Shown piece by piece: positions 56,217 to 64,000 of a stretch of 64,000 bases of DNA. The stretch spans positions 49,010 to 113,009 of the forward strand of contig CAZETS010000004.1 of the NCBI GenBank assembly GCA_964515335.1, given 5' to 3'. How positions within the stretch are numbered: the first letter of the stretch is position 1; each line of letters starts with the position of its first letter. The notes under the pieces are model-generated. The model ran no database searches, had not been told where the DNA came from, and saw only the letters and a list, made by a program, of their open reading frames with translations. The position numbers and the translations under genes are program-made. Source of the DNA: TMED88 sp964515335 (GTDB lineage: Bacteria > Myxococcota_A > UBA9160 > UBA4427).

Positions 56217-58211
56217 CTAGAGCAGCTTGCCCTGACCGTCGTCGTCGACATCGGCCGGCGGCTTCTTCTTCGCGGTCGACTTGCGGGCTCGTGCGGGCTT
56301 CGCCTCGGACTTCTCGAACTTGATACGCGAGACGGGCTTGGCGGCCAGGCGCGCGCCCCGGGCGGTCGGGCTCGTGGGCTGCAGGGTCGAGAGGTCGTAG
56401 CTCGCCTTCTTGACCCGCTGCCGCTTCGCGGGCACGAAAGCCAGATCGACGCTGCCGGTTTCGCCGGCGGGCAGCAGCAGATCGATGCGGCCGGCCTTGT
56501 CCTTGATGAGCTGGTACTCGCGGTTCCGGATGAATCGCTCGATCTTGATCTTCTTGCCGAAAGCGATCTTCTGCTTGTCGCGATAGACGACCGTGAACTC
56601 GACGCCTTCGTCCGGGTCGAACGGCTCGCAGTAGATCAGCTTGCCCGTGAAGAGCACCTTTCCGGGGGGCGGCATCACGCGATAGCTGCCGTCGGACGAG
56701 ATGCCGAGGATCAGGTCGAACTCGCTGACCGTCAGCTTGCAGGCGTCGCCGCGCACCTCGCTGCCGAAGAAACCGGACGCCGCGTCGTAGCTGAGCTTGA
56801 TGTTCTGCCGCGCGACCGCCTTCTTGTCCACCGCCTTGATGCGCGTGACCTCGGTGCGGCGCGGGAAGCGCTCGCCGTACTTCTCGATCAGAGCCCGCAC
56901 GAAGGCGATCGTGGTCTTCTTCATGTTGCGGAGCTTCGCGTCGATCGCCTTGATGCCCTTGTCGATCTCCTCGATGTCCTTGCGGTTCTTCTCGATGTCG
57001 TAGGCCGAGATGCGGCGGATCCGGATCTCGAGCAGGCGCGTCACGTCTTCGTCGACCATGGGGCGGACGAAGAGCTTCTTGTACTTCGCCATGCCCTGCA
57101 TGACCTCGGCTCGCACCGCGTCGAGGGTGTCGGCCTCCTCGATGCGCTTGTAGACGCGCTTCTCGACGAAGATCTGCTCGAGGGTGAGCCAGTGCTTCCG
57201 GTCGACGAACTGCTCGCGGTCGTACTCGAGCTCGGCCTTGAGCTGCTCCTTCAGGCGAGCCGTGAGTGCGGTGATGATCTCGGTGACGGTGAGCTGCTCG
57301 GGCCGCCGGTCGCGGATGACGGTCAGATTCGACGAGATGGAGACCGAGCAGTCCGTGTAGGCGTAGAGCTGCGGGATCAACTCCTTGGCGGTGACGCCTC
57401 GGGCCAGCGTCAGCTCGATCTCGACGCTCCCGGTGGTGAAATCGTCGATCGAAGCGATCTTGACGCGGCCCTTCTGAACGGCCGACTCGATCGAGGCGAT
57501 GATGCTCTCGGTGGTCGTCCCGAACGGAATCTCGGTGATGACCACCTTCTTCTTGTCGCGCACGTTCACACGTGCCCGCAGCTCGACTTTGCCGCGCCCG
57601 TCCTCGTAGGCGTCGACGTCCATCAGGCCGCCCTGCTGGAAGTCGGGGAAGAGCTCGACGTTCTTCCCCTCGAGCACGGCGATCTGCGCCTCCCACAGCT
57701 CGACGAGGTTGTGGGGCAGGATCTTGGTCGACATGCCGACCGCGATGCCCTCGGTGCCGAGCATCAGCACTACGGGCAGCTTGGCGGGCAGGAAGACCGG
57801 CTCTTCGGTGCGGCCGTCGTAGCTGGGGACGAACTCGGTGAGCGGCTTGTGGAAGAGCGTCTCGAGGGCGAGGTCGGTGAGCCGGCACTCGATGTAGCGG
57901 GCGGCGGCGGCCGGGTGCCCGGTGTGCAGGTTCCCGAAGTTGCCCTGCCGCTCGATGAAGAACTCCTTGTTGGCCAGCACGACGAGCGCGTCGCCGATCG
58001 AGGCGTCGCCGTGGGGATGGAGCTTCATCGCTTCGCCGATGACGTTGGCCACCTTGTGGAAGCGGCCGTCGTTCATCGTGAAGAGGGTGTGCAGGATGCG
58101 CCGCTGCACCGGCTTCAGACCGTCGCGGATGTCGGGAATCGCGCGGTCGAGCACGACGTAGCTCGAGTACTCGAGGAAGTTGTCGCGCATCAAGGAGTCG
58201 AGCTGCGCCAT
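56217..58211 (-). CDS. parC: DNA topoisomerase IV subunit A
   Basis: 664 residues. The winged-helix breakage-reunion domain opens SYVVLDRAIPDIRDGLKPVQ and has the catalytic tyrosine in AAARYIECRL (Y106). The quinolone-region segment is HPHGDASIGDALV: the residue matching GyrA Ser83 is Ala70, and the Asp87 match is D74. The C-terminal domain is short and ends in a Lys/Arg/Pro tail (KPARARKSTAKKKPP), shorter than E. coli ParC. It lies 25 bp after parE on the same strand, so parE-parC form one operon; together they decatenate chromosomes. The pair could also be called GyrBA-like, but size and order favour ParEC. Confidence 0.9.
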   Translation of the reverse strand: MAQLDSLMRDNFLEYSSYVVLDRAIPDIRDGLKPVQRRILHTLFTMNDGRFHKVANVIGEAMKLHPHGDASIGDALVVLANKEFFIERQGNFGNLHTGHPAAAARYIECRLTDLALETLFHKPLTEFVPSYDGRTEEPVFLPAKLPVVLMLGTEGIAVGMSTKILPHNLVELWEAQIAVLEGKNVELFPDFQQGGLMDVDAYEDGRGKVELRARVNVRDKKKVVITEIPFGTTTESIIASIESAVQKGRVKIASIDDFTTGSVEIELTLARGVTAKELIPQLYAYTDCSVSISSNLTVIRDRRPEQLTVTEIITALTARLKEQLKAELEYDREQFVDRKHWLTLEQIFVEKRVYKRIEEADTLDAVRAEVMQGMAKYKKLFVRPMVDEDVTRLLEIRIRRISAYDIEKNRKDIEEIDKGIKAIDAKLRNMKKTTIAFVRALIEKYGERFPRRTEVTRIKAVDKKAVARQNIKLSYDAASGFFGSEVRGDACKLTVSEFDLILGISSDGSYRVMPPPGKVLFTGKLIYCEPFDPDEGVEFTVVYRDKQKIAFGKKIKIERFIRNREYQLIKDKAGRIDLLLPAGETGSVDLAFVPAKRQRVKKASYDLSTLQPTSPTARGARLAAKPVSRIKFEKSEAKPARARKSTAKKKPPADVDDDGQGKLL

Positions 58212-58236
58212 CGTCCGGCTCCGTTTCCCGTCCCGC

Positions 58237-60051
58237 TCAGCCCACGTCGGTCAGCAGGTTCTCGACGACGAACTCGCGGCGCTCGGGCGTGTTCTTGCCC
58301 ATGTAGAACTCGAGCGCCCGCCCCACCTGACCCAGATTGTCGACCGATACCTGCGAAAGCCGCATCTCTTCGCCGATGAACTGTCCGAACTCTTTGGGGC
58401 TGATCTCGCCGAGCCCCTTGAAGCGCGTCACCTCGGCGCCCTTGATGGCGTCGGTTGCCGCGTCACGTTCGATCTCGCTGTAGCAGTACTCGGTCGCCTG
58501 CTTGTTGCGCACGCGGAAGAGCGGCGTCTCGAGGATGTAGACGTGGCCCTTCACGACCAGCTCCTCGAAGTAGCGGAGGAAGAAAGTGAGCAGCAGGTTG
58601 CGGATGTGCATTCCGTCCACATCGGCGTCGGTGGCGATGACGACACGGTTGTAACGAAGCCCCTCGATGCCGTCCTCGATGCCGAGGGCGCGCATGATGT
58701 TGTAGAGCTCCTCGTTCTTGTAGATGGCATCGCGCTTGAGACCGTGACAGTTGAGGGGCTTGCCCTTGAGCGAGTAGATGGCCTGGGTCAGCACGTCCCG
58801 CGTCGGCACCATCACCCCCGCCGCCGAGTCGCCCTCGGCCAGGAAGATGGTGCTTTCCTCCCGGCGGGCGCCCTTCGCGTCGTCGTGGTGGACCTTGCAG
58901 TCGGTGAGCTTGGGGATGCGCAGCGCCACCTTCTTGGCGCGCTCGCGCGCCTCCTTCTTGATGGCCGAGAGCTCCTTCCGGATGCGCTCGTTGCTGGCGA
59001 CCTTCTCGAGCAGCCTCTTGGCGGCATCCTGGTTCTGGTGCATCCACCGGACGACGTGGTCCTTGACGGCGGGCACGATCCAGCCGCGCACCTCGGTCGA
59101 GCCGAGCTTGTTCTTCGTCTGGCTCTCGAAGACGGGGTCTTGCAGCTTGACGGCCACCGCTCCCACGATGCCGTCGCGCACGTCCTCGCCGGCGAAGCTC
59201 TTCTTGGCGAACTCGTTCACGCCCTTCAGGACGCCCTCGCGAAAGGCGCTCTGATGCGTGCCGCCGTCGTTGGTGTACTGCCCGTTCACGAACGAGTAGT
59301 AGGACTCGCCATAGCTCGTGACGTGGGTGAAGGCGAACTCGAACTTCTCGTCGCGGCAGTGCACGACGTCGTAGATGGGCTCCTCCTCGCCGATTTCGTG
59401 GACGAGCAGGTCGGCGAGGCCGTTTCGGCTCTGGAAGGACTTTCCGTTGTAGCTGAGCTTGAGGCCGGCGTTGAGGTAGGCGTAGTAGCGCAGCCGGTGG
59501 GCGATGTAGTCCTCGTTCCAGGCGTACTCGCCGAAGATCTCGGGATCGGGGACGAAGCGCACGAAAGTGCCGTCGGGCTCCTTGTCCTTGCCCTTCTTCT
59601 CGGCGAGCAGCTTGCCGCGCTCGAAGGTCGCCCGGACGAGCTTGCCTTCGCGACGGCTCACCACCTCGAAGTCGCTCGACAACGCGTTGACGGCCTTGGT
59701 GCCGACGCCGTTCAGGCCGACCGAGAACTGGAAGACGTCGTCGTTGTACTTGCCGCCGGTGTTGATCTGGCTCACGCAGTCGACGACCTTGCCGAGCGGG
59801 ATGCCGCGCCCGTAGTCGCGGACCTGCACCTGGCTGCCCTCGAGGCTGATCTCGACCTTCTTGCCGACGCCCATGATGAACTCGTCGACGGAGTTGTCGA
59901 TCACCTCCTTCAGCATCACGTAGATGCCGTCCTGGGCGTGACTTCCGTCCCCGAGCCGCCCGATGTACATCCCCGTCCGCAGGCGGATGTGTTCCAGGGC
60001 GTCGAGCGTCTGAATCGCCTTCTCGTCGTAGGCGACCTTCTGCCGTGCCAT
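58237..60051 (-). CDS. parE: DNA topoisomerase IV subunit B
   Basis: 604 residues. GHKL ATPase: LRTGMYIGRLGDGS, LKEVIDNSVDEFIMG, VRDYGRGIPLGKVVD, FQFSVGLNGVGTKAVNALS. Transducer, then TOPRIM with AEGDSAAGVMVPTRD, VVIATDADVDGMHIRNLLL and the C-terminal RYFEELVVKGHVYILETPLF. The compact length without the long GyrB insert fits ParE. parC follows 25 bp later on the same transcript. A 129-bp gene-free stretch separates its start from the end of the secreted repeat protein gene upstream. Confidence 0.92.
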   Translation of the reverse strand: MARQKVAYDEKAIQTLDALEHIRLRTGMYIGRLGDGSHAQDGIYVMLKEVIDNSVDEFIMGVGKKVEISLEGSQVQVRDYGRGIPLGKVVDCVSQINTGGKYNDDVFQFSVGLNGVGTKAVNALSSDFEVVSRREGKLVRATFERGKLLAEKKGKDKEPDGTFVRFVPDPEIFGEYAWNEDYIAHRLRYYAYLNAGLKLSYNGKSFQSRNGLADLLVHEIGEEEPIYDVVHCRDEKFEFAFTHVTSYGESYYSFVNGQYTNDGGTHQSAFREGVLKGVNEFAKKSFAGEDVRDGIVGAVAVKLQDPVFESQTKNKLGSTEVRGWIVPAVKDHVVRWMHQNQDAAKRLLEKVASNERIRKELSAIKKEARERAKKVALRIPKLTDCKVHHDDAKGARREESTIFLAEGDSAAGVMVPTRDVLTQAIYSLKGKPLNCHGLKRDAIYKNEELYNIMRALGIEDGIEGLRYNRVVIATDADVDGMHIRNLLLTFFLRYFEELVVKGHVYILETPLFRVRNKQATEYCYSEIERDAATDAIKGAEVTRFKGLGEISPKEFGQFIGEEMRLSQVSVDNLGQVGRALEFYMGKNTPERREFVVENLLTDVG

Positions 60052-60180
60052 GTGGTCTCCGAGCCGGGCCGCAGCCCGACGCAGGGTATGTCGGGGGGAT
60101 GGCGCGGAGGATGGACGATTCGCCGGATCGGTTCAAGTCGGCGGGCCGCGGCCCGCGGGGCCCCGCGTCCGACGCCGTCC

Positions 60181-60936
60181 TCAGTTGATCTTCCGACGCG
60201 ACTCGGTCCAGGTCCCGACCGGCGCGCGGAACACCAGCACGCGGCGGCTGGTCGAGATCGTCGCCATGTTGGCGCCGACGCGCACGCCCTCGACCCGCTC
60301 CTGGATGGACATCGGCGTGCCCACGAACCCGCCCTGATCGGGCGACAGCCCGTAGGCCTTGCGGCTGGTCAGCACGACACCGGTCTGCGCGCCCACCCGC
60401 GCGTCGCGCAGCGTCTCGTTGGGTCCGATGTCGATCGCGAGCCAGCGACCGCCGCCCGCATCGAAGCCGAGCAATCGCTTGTCGGTGACCACCAGCGCCA
60501 CCCGCTTCCCGAGCAGCGCCCGGTCGGGCCGGCTCTCGTGGACGCGCAGCCGCTCCTCCTGCCACGAGCCGCTCGCGTTCGTCACGGCGAGCAGACGGCG
60601 GTCCGTCACCACCACACCCACCCGCCCGCTGGCCCGCAGCCACACCACCTCTTCGCCGATCTCGAGGCGCAGCGCCGGCGTGCGCGTCCCGAGCAGGTCG
60701 TAGGCGAAGAGATCGCGGCCGACGAGCTCGATCTCGAGCACGTCCTCGAGCTCGACCTCGGGGTCGCTCAGCGTCTGGGCCGCTGCCGGGACGGGAGCGG
60801 CAGCGAGCCCCAGGCCCAGCGCCAGCGCGCCGAGCGCGGCGGCGCCCCGCCCCCCCGGACGGCGCTGGACGCCGTGCCCTCCGGCGGCCGTCTCGTCCGC
60901 GCCGCTCGGCCGCCGCCTCGCGATCCGCCTCGTCAC
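60181..60936 (-). CDS. Secreted protein with propeller-like repeats, function unknown
   Basis: 251 residues. Basic leader, then a signal peptide (GALALGLGLAAAPVPAAAQ, cleavage near AAAQT). The mature part carries about four copies of a 40-45-residue unit whose core is a hydrophobic strand plus (T/S)(D/S)RRLL: VGVVVTDRRLLAVTNASGSW, VALVVTDKRLLGFDAGGGRW, TGVVLTSRKAYGLSPDQGGF, MATISTSRRVLVFRAPVGTW. This spacing suits beta-propeller blades. I do not recognise the family. It is upstream of parE on the same strand, 129 bp apart, and divergent from dus. Confidence 0.72.
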   Translation of the reverse strand: MTRRIARRRPSGADETAAGGHGVQRRPGGRGAAALGALALGLGLAAAPVPAAAQTLSDPEVELEDVLEIELVGRDLFAYDLLGTRTPALRLEIGEEVVWLRASGRVGVVVTDRRLLAVTNASGSWQEERLRVHESRPDRALLGKRVALVVTDKRLLGFDAGGGRWLAIDIGPNETLRDARVGAQTGVVLTSRKAYGLSPDQGGFVGTPMSIQERVEGVRVGANMATISTSRRVLVFRAPVGTWTESRRKIN

Positions 60937-61003
60937 ACCGCCAGAGTAGCGGCTCGGACCCCCGGCGTTCTCGGCCCGGCAGATTCGCTATCCACTCCCC
61001 CCC

Positions 61004-62185
61004 ATGGACCCGCGCTACGTGAGCGAGCTGAACCGAGGCGTCGAGCCCGCCGCGCCGGGCGAGTTCGCCCCGGTGCGCATCGGCGGAATCGAGCTCGGCA
61101 CGCCGGTCGTGCTGGCCCCGATGGCGGGCATCACGAACGCGCCCTTCCGGGCCGTGTGCCGCGCGTTCGGGGCCGGGCTGTACGTGAGCGAGATGATCAC
61201 GGCTCGCGCCCTGGTCGAGCGCAATCCCAAGACCCTCCACCTCGCCGAATTCGGCCCGGACGAGACGCCGCGCAGCCTGCAGCTCTACGGCGTCGACCCC
61301 GAGTACGTCGGCAAGGCCGTCGCGATGCTCGTCGCCGAGGACCGCGTCGACCACATCGACATGAATTTCGGGTGCCCGGTCCGCAAGGTGACGCGCAAGG
61401 GCGGAGGCGCCGCGATTCCGGTCAAGCCACGACTGCTGGCGCAGATCGTTCGCGCCGCGGTGCGCGAGGCCGGGGACGTCCCCGTCACCATCAAGTTCCG
61501 CATGGGCATCGACGAGGGCGTGATGACGTACCTCGACGCGGGTCACGTCGCCCAGGAGGAGGGCTGCGCGGCGGTGGCCCTGCACGCGCGCACCGCCGCC
61601 CAGCTCTACTCGGGGGAGGCGCGCTGGGAGGCGATCGCCGAGCTCAAGCAGGCGGTCCGGCACGTGCCGGTGCTCGGCAACGGCGACATCTGGGAGGCCT
61701 GGGACGCGCTGCGCATGATGCGCGCGACCGGCTGCGACGGCGTCGTGGTGGGACGCGGCTGTCTCGGCCGCCCGTGGCTCTTCGGCGACCTGGCCGCCGT
61801 GTTCGCGGGACGACGGCCCGAGGACCCGCCCGACTTCGGCCGGGTGCGCGAGGTGATGCTCGATCACGCGCGCCGGCTGGTCGCCTGGGCGGGCGAACGG
61901 GGCGGCATGCTCTCGTTCCGCAAACACGCCACCTGGTACACGAAGGGCTTCCCGGGCAGCACGCGCTGGCGGGAGCAGCTGATCCGCATCACCACGCTGG
62001 CCGAGCTGTCGGCGATCCTGGACCAGACGCCGGGCAAGCTCGCCTTCCCGCCGTCGGCGATGCGGGTCAAGCGCGGCAAGAAGGGCGGCAGCCAGCGCGT
62101 GGCGCTGCCCGAGGGCTACCTCGACGACCGCCTCGACGCGACGCCCCCGGGACCCGAAGCCGAGACCGCCGACTCGGGGGGCTGA
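61004..62185 (+). CDS. tRNA-dihydrouridine synthase
   Basis: 393 residues, Dus TIM barrel with FMN. PVVLAPMAGITNAPFRAVCR, the loop VDHIDMNFGCPVRKVTRKGG with the catalytic Cys, VTIKFRMGIDEG, VALHARTAAQLYSGEARWE, VLGNGDIWEAWDAL and VVVGRGCLGRPWLFGDL. It reduces uridine to dihydrouridine in tRNA. The GGG-A-AIPVKPRL segment and the C-terminal extension (KRGKKGGSQRVALPEGYLDD) resemble DusB of Actinobacteria; the exact Dus class is not decided. An in-frame start at 61004 gives a good N-terminus. Confidence 0.92.
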   Translation: MDPRYVSELNRGVEPAAPGEFAPVRIGGIELGTPVVLAPMAGITNAPFRAVCRAFGAGLYVSEMITARALVERNPKTLHLAEFGPDETPRSLQLYGVDPEYVGKAVAMLVAEDRVDHIDMNFGCPVRKVTRKGGGAAIPVKPRLLAQIVRAAVREAGDVPVTIKFRMGIDEGVMTYLDAGHVAQEEGCAAVALHARTAAQLYSGEARWEAIAELKQAVRHVPVLGNGDIWEAWDALRMMRATGCDGVVVGRGCLGRPWLFGDLAAVFAGRRPEDPPDFGRVREVMLDHARRLVAWAGERGGMLSFRKHATWYTKGFPGSTRWREQLIRITTLAELSAILDQTPGKLAFPPSAMRVKRGKKGGSQRVALPEGYLDDRLDATPPGPEAETADSGG

Positions 62186-62375
62186 GCGGGCGCAGGCCGC
62201 AGCGCCGGGGCGCGGGCCGGTGCAGGCGCGGCTGCAGGTGCAGCAACCCCACGGCACTGGCAGGCCGCGGCTGCAGGGAGCGAGCGATCCTGCCACCCGG
62301 GGCTGCGTGGCGGCCTCCTCACGGCCACGAGGCGCCGTCCGGCCGCGGCGCCCCTGTGGCATGCTGCTTGCTCTT

Positions 62376-62390
62376 CTACATCGCGTGTAG
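62376..62390. promoter_or_regulatory. Inverted repeat upstream of the DUF4389 gene
   Basis: CTACA-TCGCG-TGTAG, perfect 5-bp arms, in the AT-richer part of the 244-bp space after dus, about 40 bp before the next ATG. Small operator candidate only. Confidence 0.3.
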
Positions 62391-62429
62391 ATCTTCGAGC
62401 AGAACCACTCGACGAAGGGAGCAATCTCC

Positions 62430-62801
62430 ATGGCAATCGACGACATCACCGGCCACGACTGGAACGCGGGCGAGGAGAGCGCTCGCGTGAGCCGCTCGGA
62501 CGTGATCATCCGCATCGTCTACACGCTGCTGTTCACCGTGATCCTGGGAATCGTCGAGGCGCTGCTCGGCGTGATCGTGGTCTTCCAGCTGCTGTTCTCG
62601 TTGATCACGCAGACGCTGCCGACGGCGCGCGTGCAGACCTTCGCCAACCAGGTGGTCGCCTACTACTACCAGGCGCTCCGCTACATGACCCACAACGACT
62701 CGCTGATCCCGTTCCCCTTCTCCGATCTGCCCGAGCCCCTCGAACCGACGCGGCCCGCGTACGCCGCGGTCCCGGAAGAAGAAGCCGACGCGGCCGGCTG
62801 A
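62430..62801 (+). CDS. DUF4389-family membrane protein
   Basis: 123 residues. Two hydrophobic segments (about 24-60: IVYTLLFTVILGIVEALLGV, then IVVFQLLFSLIT) followed by FANQVVAYYYQALRYMTHND and the FPFSDLP motif with an acidic tail. This is the DUF4389 layout of small inner-membrane proteins; the function is unknown. ATG 62430 follows a GGGAG at about 12 bp. The gene is alone, 244 bp after dus, and its upstream region holds the 62376 inverted repeat. Confidence 0.85.
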   Translation: MAIDDITGHDWNAGEESARVSRSDVIIRIVYTLLFTVILGIVEALLGVIVVFQLLFSLITQTLPTARVQTFANQVVAYYYQALRYMTHNDSLIPFPFSDLPEPLEPTRPAYAAVPEEEADAAG

Positions 62802-62888
62802 GCGGGGGCGCGCCGGGCGACGAACCGCGACAGCCTCGATCCCAGCGACGCGACAGCCCTGTGCGGCGAGGCTTCGCGCCACCAGCCC

Positions 62889-63314
62889 TCACTCGGCGAA
62901 CTTGCCGCCGGCGGCAACCCACGCCTTCATGACCTCCTGGCCTTCGCGCGGGTTGTAGAGGTCCTCCTGGTAGGACCATTCGCCGTTCCCCGCGTAGACG
63001 AGGATGGTCACGCAGCCGAATCGGTACACGTCGCCCTGGTTCTTCGGATCGGGCATCACCTGGGCGGGGTAGTAGACGACGCGGTCGCCGTCGATGACGT
63101 GCCAGTCGACCGGGAACTCCATCATCGGCACCGGCTTCATGACTTCGACGATCGCCTTGCGGATGGCTTCCCGGCCCTCGAAGGTGCCGAGGTGGCGCTC
63201 GACCCAGACGCCGTCGACGGTGTGCAGATCCGCCCAGGCGTTCCAGTCGCCGCTGTCTCCGACCGCGACGAAGTGTTGATAGGCCTCTTCGACTTCAGCT
63301 CGTGCGTATGCCAT
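62889..63314 (-). CDS. NTF2-like / SnoaL-like protein
   Basis: 141 residues. YARAEVEEAYQHFVAVGDSG, WADLHTVDGVWVERHLGTFE, GREAIRKAIVEVMKPV and DWHVIDGDRVVYYPAQVM follow the cone-shaped NTF2/SnoaL fold, which houses diverse enzymes and ligand binders. No catalytic residue pair can be assigned. No signal peptide. It lies 57 bp downstream of the DegT-type gene on the same strand and may be co-transcribed. Confidence 0.8.
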   Translation of the reverse strand: MAYARAEVEEAYQHFVAVGDSGDWNAWADLHTVDGVWVERHLGTFEGREAIRKAIVEVMKPVPMMEFPVDWHVIDGDRVVYYPAQVMPDPKNQGDVYRFGCVTILVYAGNGEWSYQEDLYNPREGQEVMKAWVAAGGKFAE

Positions 63315-63371
63315 CGGCTCCTCCGGTGGGGGCGGCGACCATCGCCGGGCGGGCCTCGGTCACGTTAGCCC

Positions 63372-64000
63372 TCACGGCGCCTCGCCGGTGACTTCGCCGT
63401 CGGCTTCGATGAAGTCCTCGATCACCTGATAGAGGTACTCGCAATCCTCTCGTGTCAGCGTCGGGTGGCAGGGCAGCATGATGCCGTGCTCCATGATCCG
63501 ATCGCAGGTGCCGAGACCGTCCGAGTGGATCCGGAACTCCTGGTTCCGGAGCTGCGGGTGCCGCGTGATGTTTCCCGAGAAGATCACGCGGCTCATGATC
63601 CCCGAATCCTCGAGCTGCAGTTGAAGCTTGCGCCGGCTCCAGCCCGTCTCGGGGCGGAGCTGGACCGGGTAGCAGAGCCAGGTCGTCTCCGTGTCCTCGG
63701 TGATCGTCGGGAGAACGAAGGCGTCTTCGTGGGCGCGGAGGAACTCGGTGTGCCACTGGAAGCGCTCCTCGCGCAGCTTCCAGAGCATGTCGATCTTGTC
63801 CATCTGGCCCAGCCCGAAGGCGGCGCCGACCTCGTTCGGGATGAACCCGTAGGCGTTCTCCTCGAAGATGAAGAGCCCGTCGTACTCGACGCCATCGAGG
63901 TCCTCCAGGAAGCGGCCGTCGCTGCTCTCCCTTTGGGTGCCGAACCACCCAGGTGCCCCACTCGCCCTCTTCGCGACAGCGGTAGCAGCCGTGGGGCGCC
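63372..64000 (-). CDS. DegT/DnrJ/EryC1/StrS-family aminotransferase, C-terminal part
   Basis: The last about 209 residues; the N-terminus and PLP lysine lie beyond the window. DGVEYDGLFIFEENAYGFIP, NEVGAAFGLGQMDKIDMLWK, TTWLCYPVQLRPETGW and GIMLPCHPTLTREDCEYL match the C-terminal half of sugar-nucleotide aminotransferases of this family. Residues before SSDGRFLEDLDG (above about 63910) do not look like the family in this frame; another frame there reads GCYRCREEGEWGTW, so a one-base error or shift near 63930-63950 is possible. Cell-surface or antibiotic sugar synthesis is likely. Confidence 0.78.
   Translation of the reverse strand, partial: RPTAATAVAKRASGAPGWFGTQRESSDGRFLEDLDGVEYDGLFIFEENAYGFIPNEVGAAFGLGQMDKIDMLWKLREERFQWHTEFLRAHEDAFVLPTITEDTETTWLCYPVQLRPETGWSRRKLQLQLEDSGIMSRVIFSGNITRHPQLRNQEFRIHSDGLGTCDRIMEHGIMLPCHPTLTREDCEYLYQVIEDFIEADGEVTGEAP

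Overview
The window is a high-GC (about 70%) bacterial scaffold, most likely metagenomic. Gene content points to a Gram-negative, proteobacteria-like chromosome: RecBCD, biosynthetic arginine decarboxylase, a full-length S41 tail-specific protease, Grx4-BolA, the o-succinylbenzoate menaquinone pathway, flagellin and ParCE. The GC level, the lipoproteins and the LLM oxidoreductase would fit Myxococcota, Desulfobacterota or Binatota-like lineages, but this is inference. I found no tRNA, rRNA, CRISPR array, insertion sequence or prophage. Most genes are housekeeping, tightly packed, and often joined by ATGA or GTGA overlaps.

Layout. 1-5.6 kb: 3' end of hisS, speA, xthA, a CPBP membrane protease and a membrane protein. 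5.7-13 kb: a large RHS/YD-repeat lipoprotein, a family-39-like glycosyltransferase and a rhomboid-like protein that seems to lack its catalytic histidine. 13-20.8 kb: a secreted PHP-type hydrolase, an XRE-cupin regulator, a two-domain glycosyltransferase, asnS, and two convergent circularly permuted GTPases (RbgA-like and RsgA). 20.9-30 kb: recC-recB-recD, coupled by 4-base overlaps. 30-33.7 kb: a GGCT-like protein, an aminotransferase, an epimerase and a class I amidotransferase, with an 18-bp tandem repeat and an assembly gap between the last two.

33.7-36.7 kb is lower in GC. It holds an isochorismatase-like hydrolase coupled to a soluble hybrid histidine kinase, and the internally deleted remnant of another sensor kinase. 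36.7-46.2 kb holds an acyltransferase, a LeuA-like fragment, and the menaquinone cluster (minus strand: merR-menF-menD-menH-menA-menC-menE). The cluster covers chorismate to o-succinylbenzoyl-CoA plus the prenylation step; menB and the thioesterase step must lie elsewhere. 46.2-54.1 kb: an amidotransferase, a SpoU-type methyltransferase, class I fumarase, an LLM oxidoreductase, a tail-specific protease, and a glutaredoxin/A-type-like/rhodanese fusion followed by bolA. 54.3-64 kb: an exported methyltransferase, a short orphan flagellin, parE-parC, a secreted repeat protein, a Dus enzyme, a DUF4389 protein, an NTF2-like protein and the 3' end of a DegT-family aminotransferase.

Two 100-N gaps (32805-32904 and 54200-54299) are each bordered by exact 55-bp copies of the same sequence. 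That is what unmerged de Bruijn contig ends (k = 55) look like, so the true sequence is probably continuous there. The observations I rate highest are the men operon led by a regulator with two MerR-like domains, the rhomboid lacking its histidine, the triple-domain Grx fusion next to bolA, and the hydrolase-kinase pair in the low-GC island.
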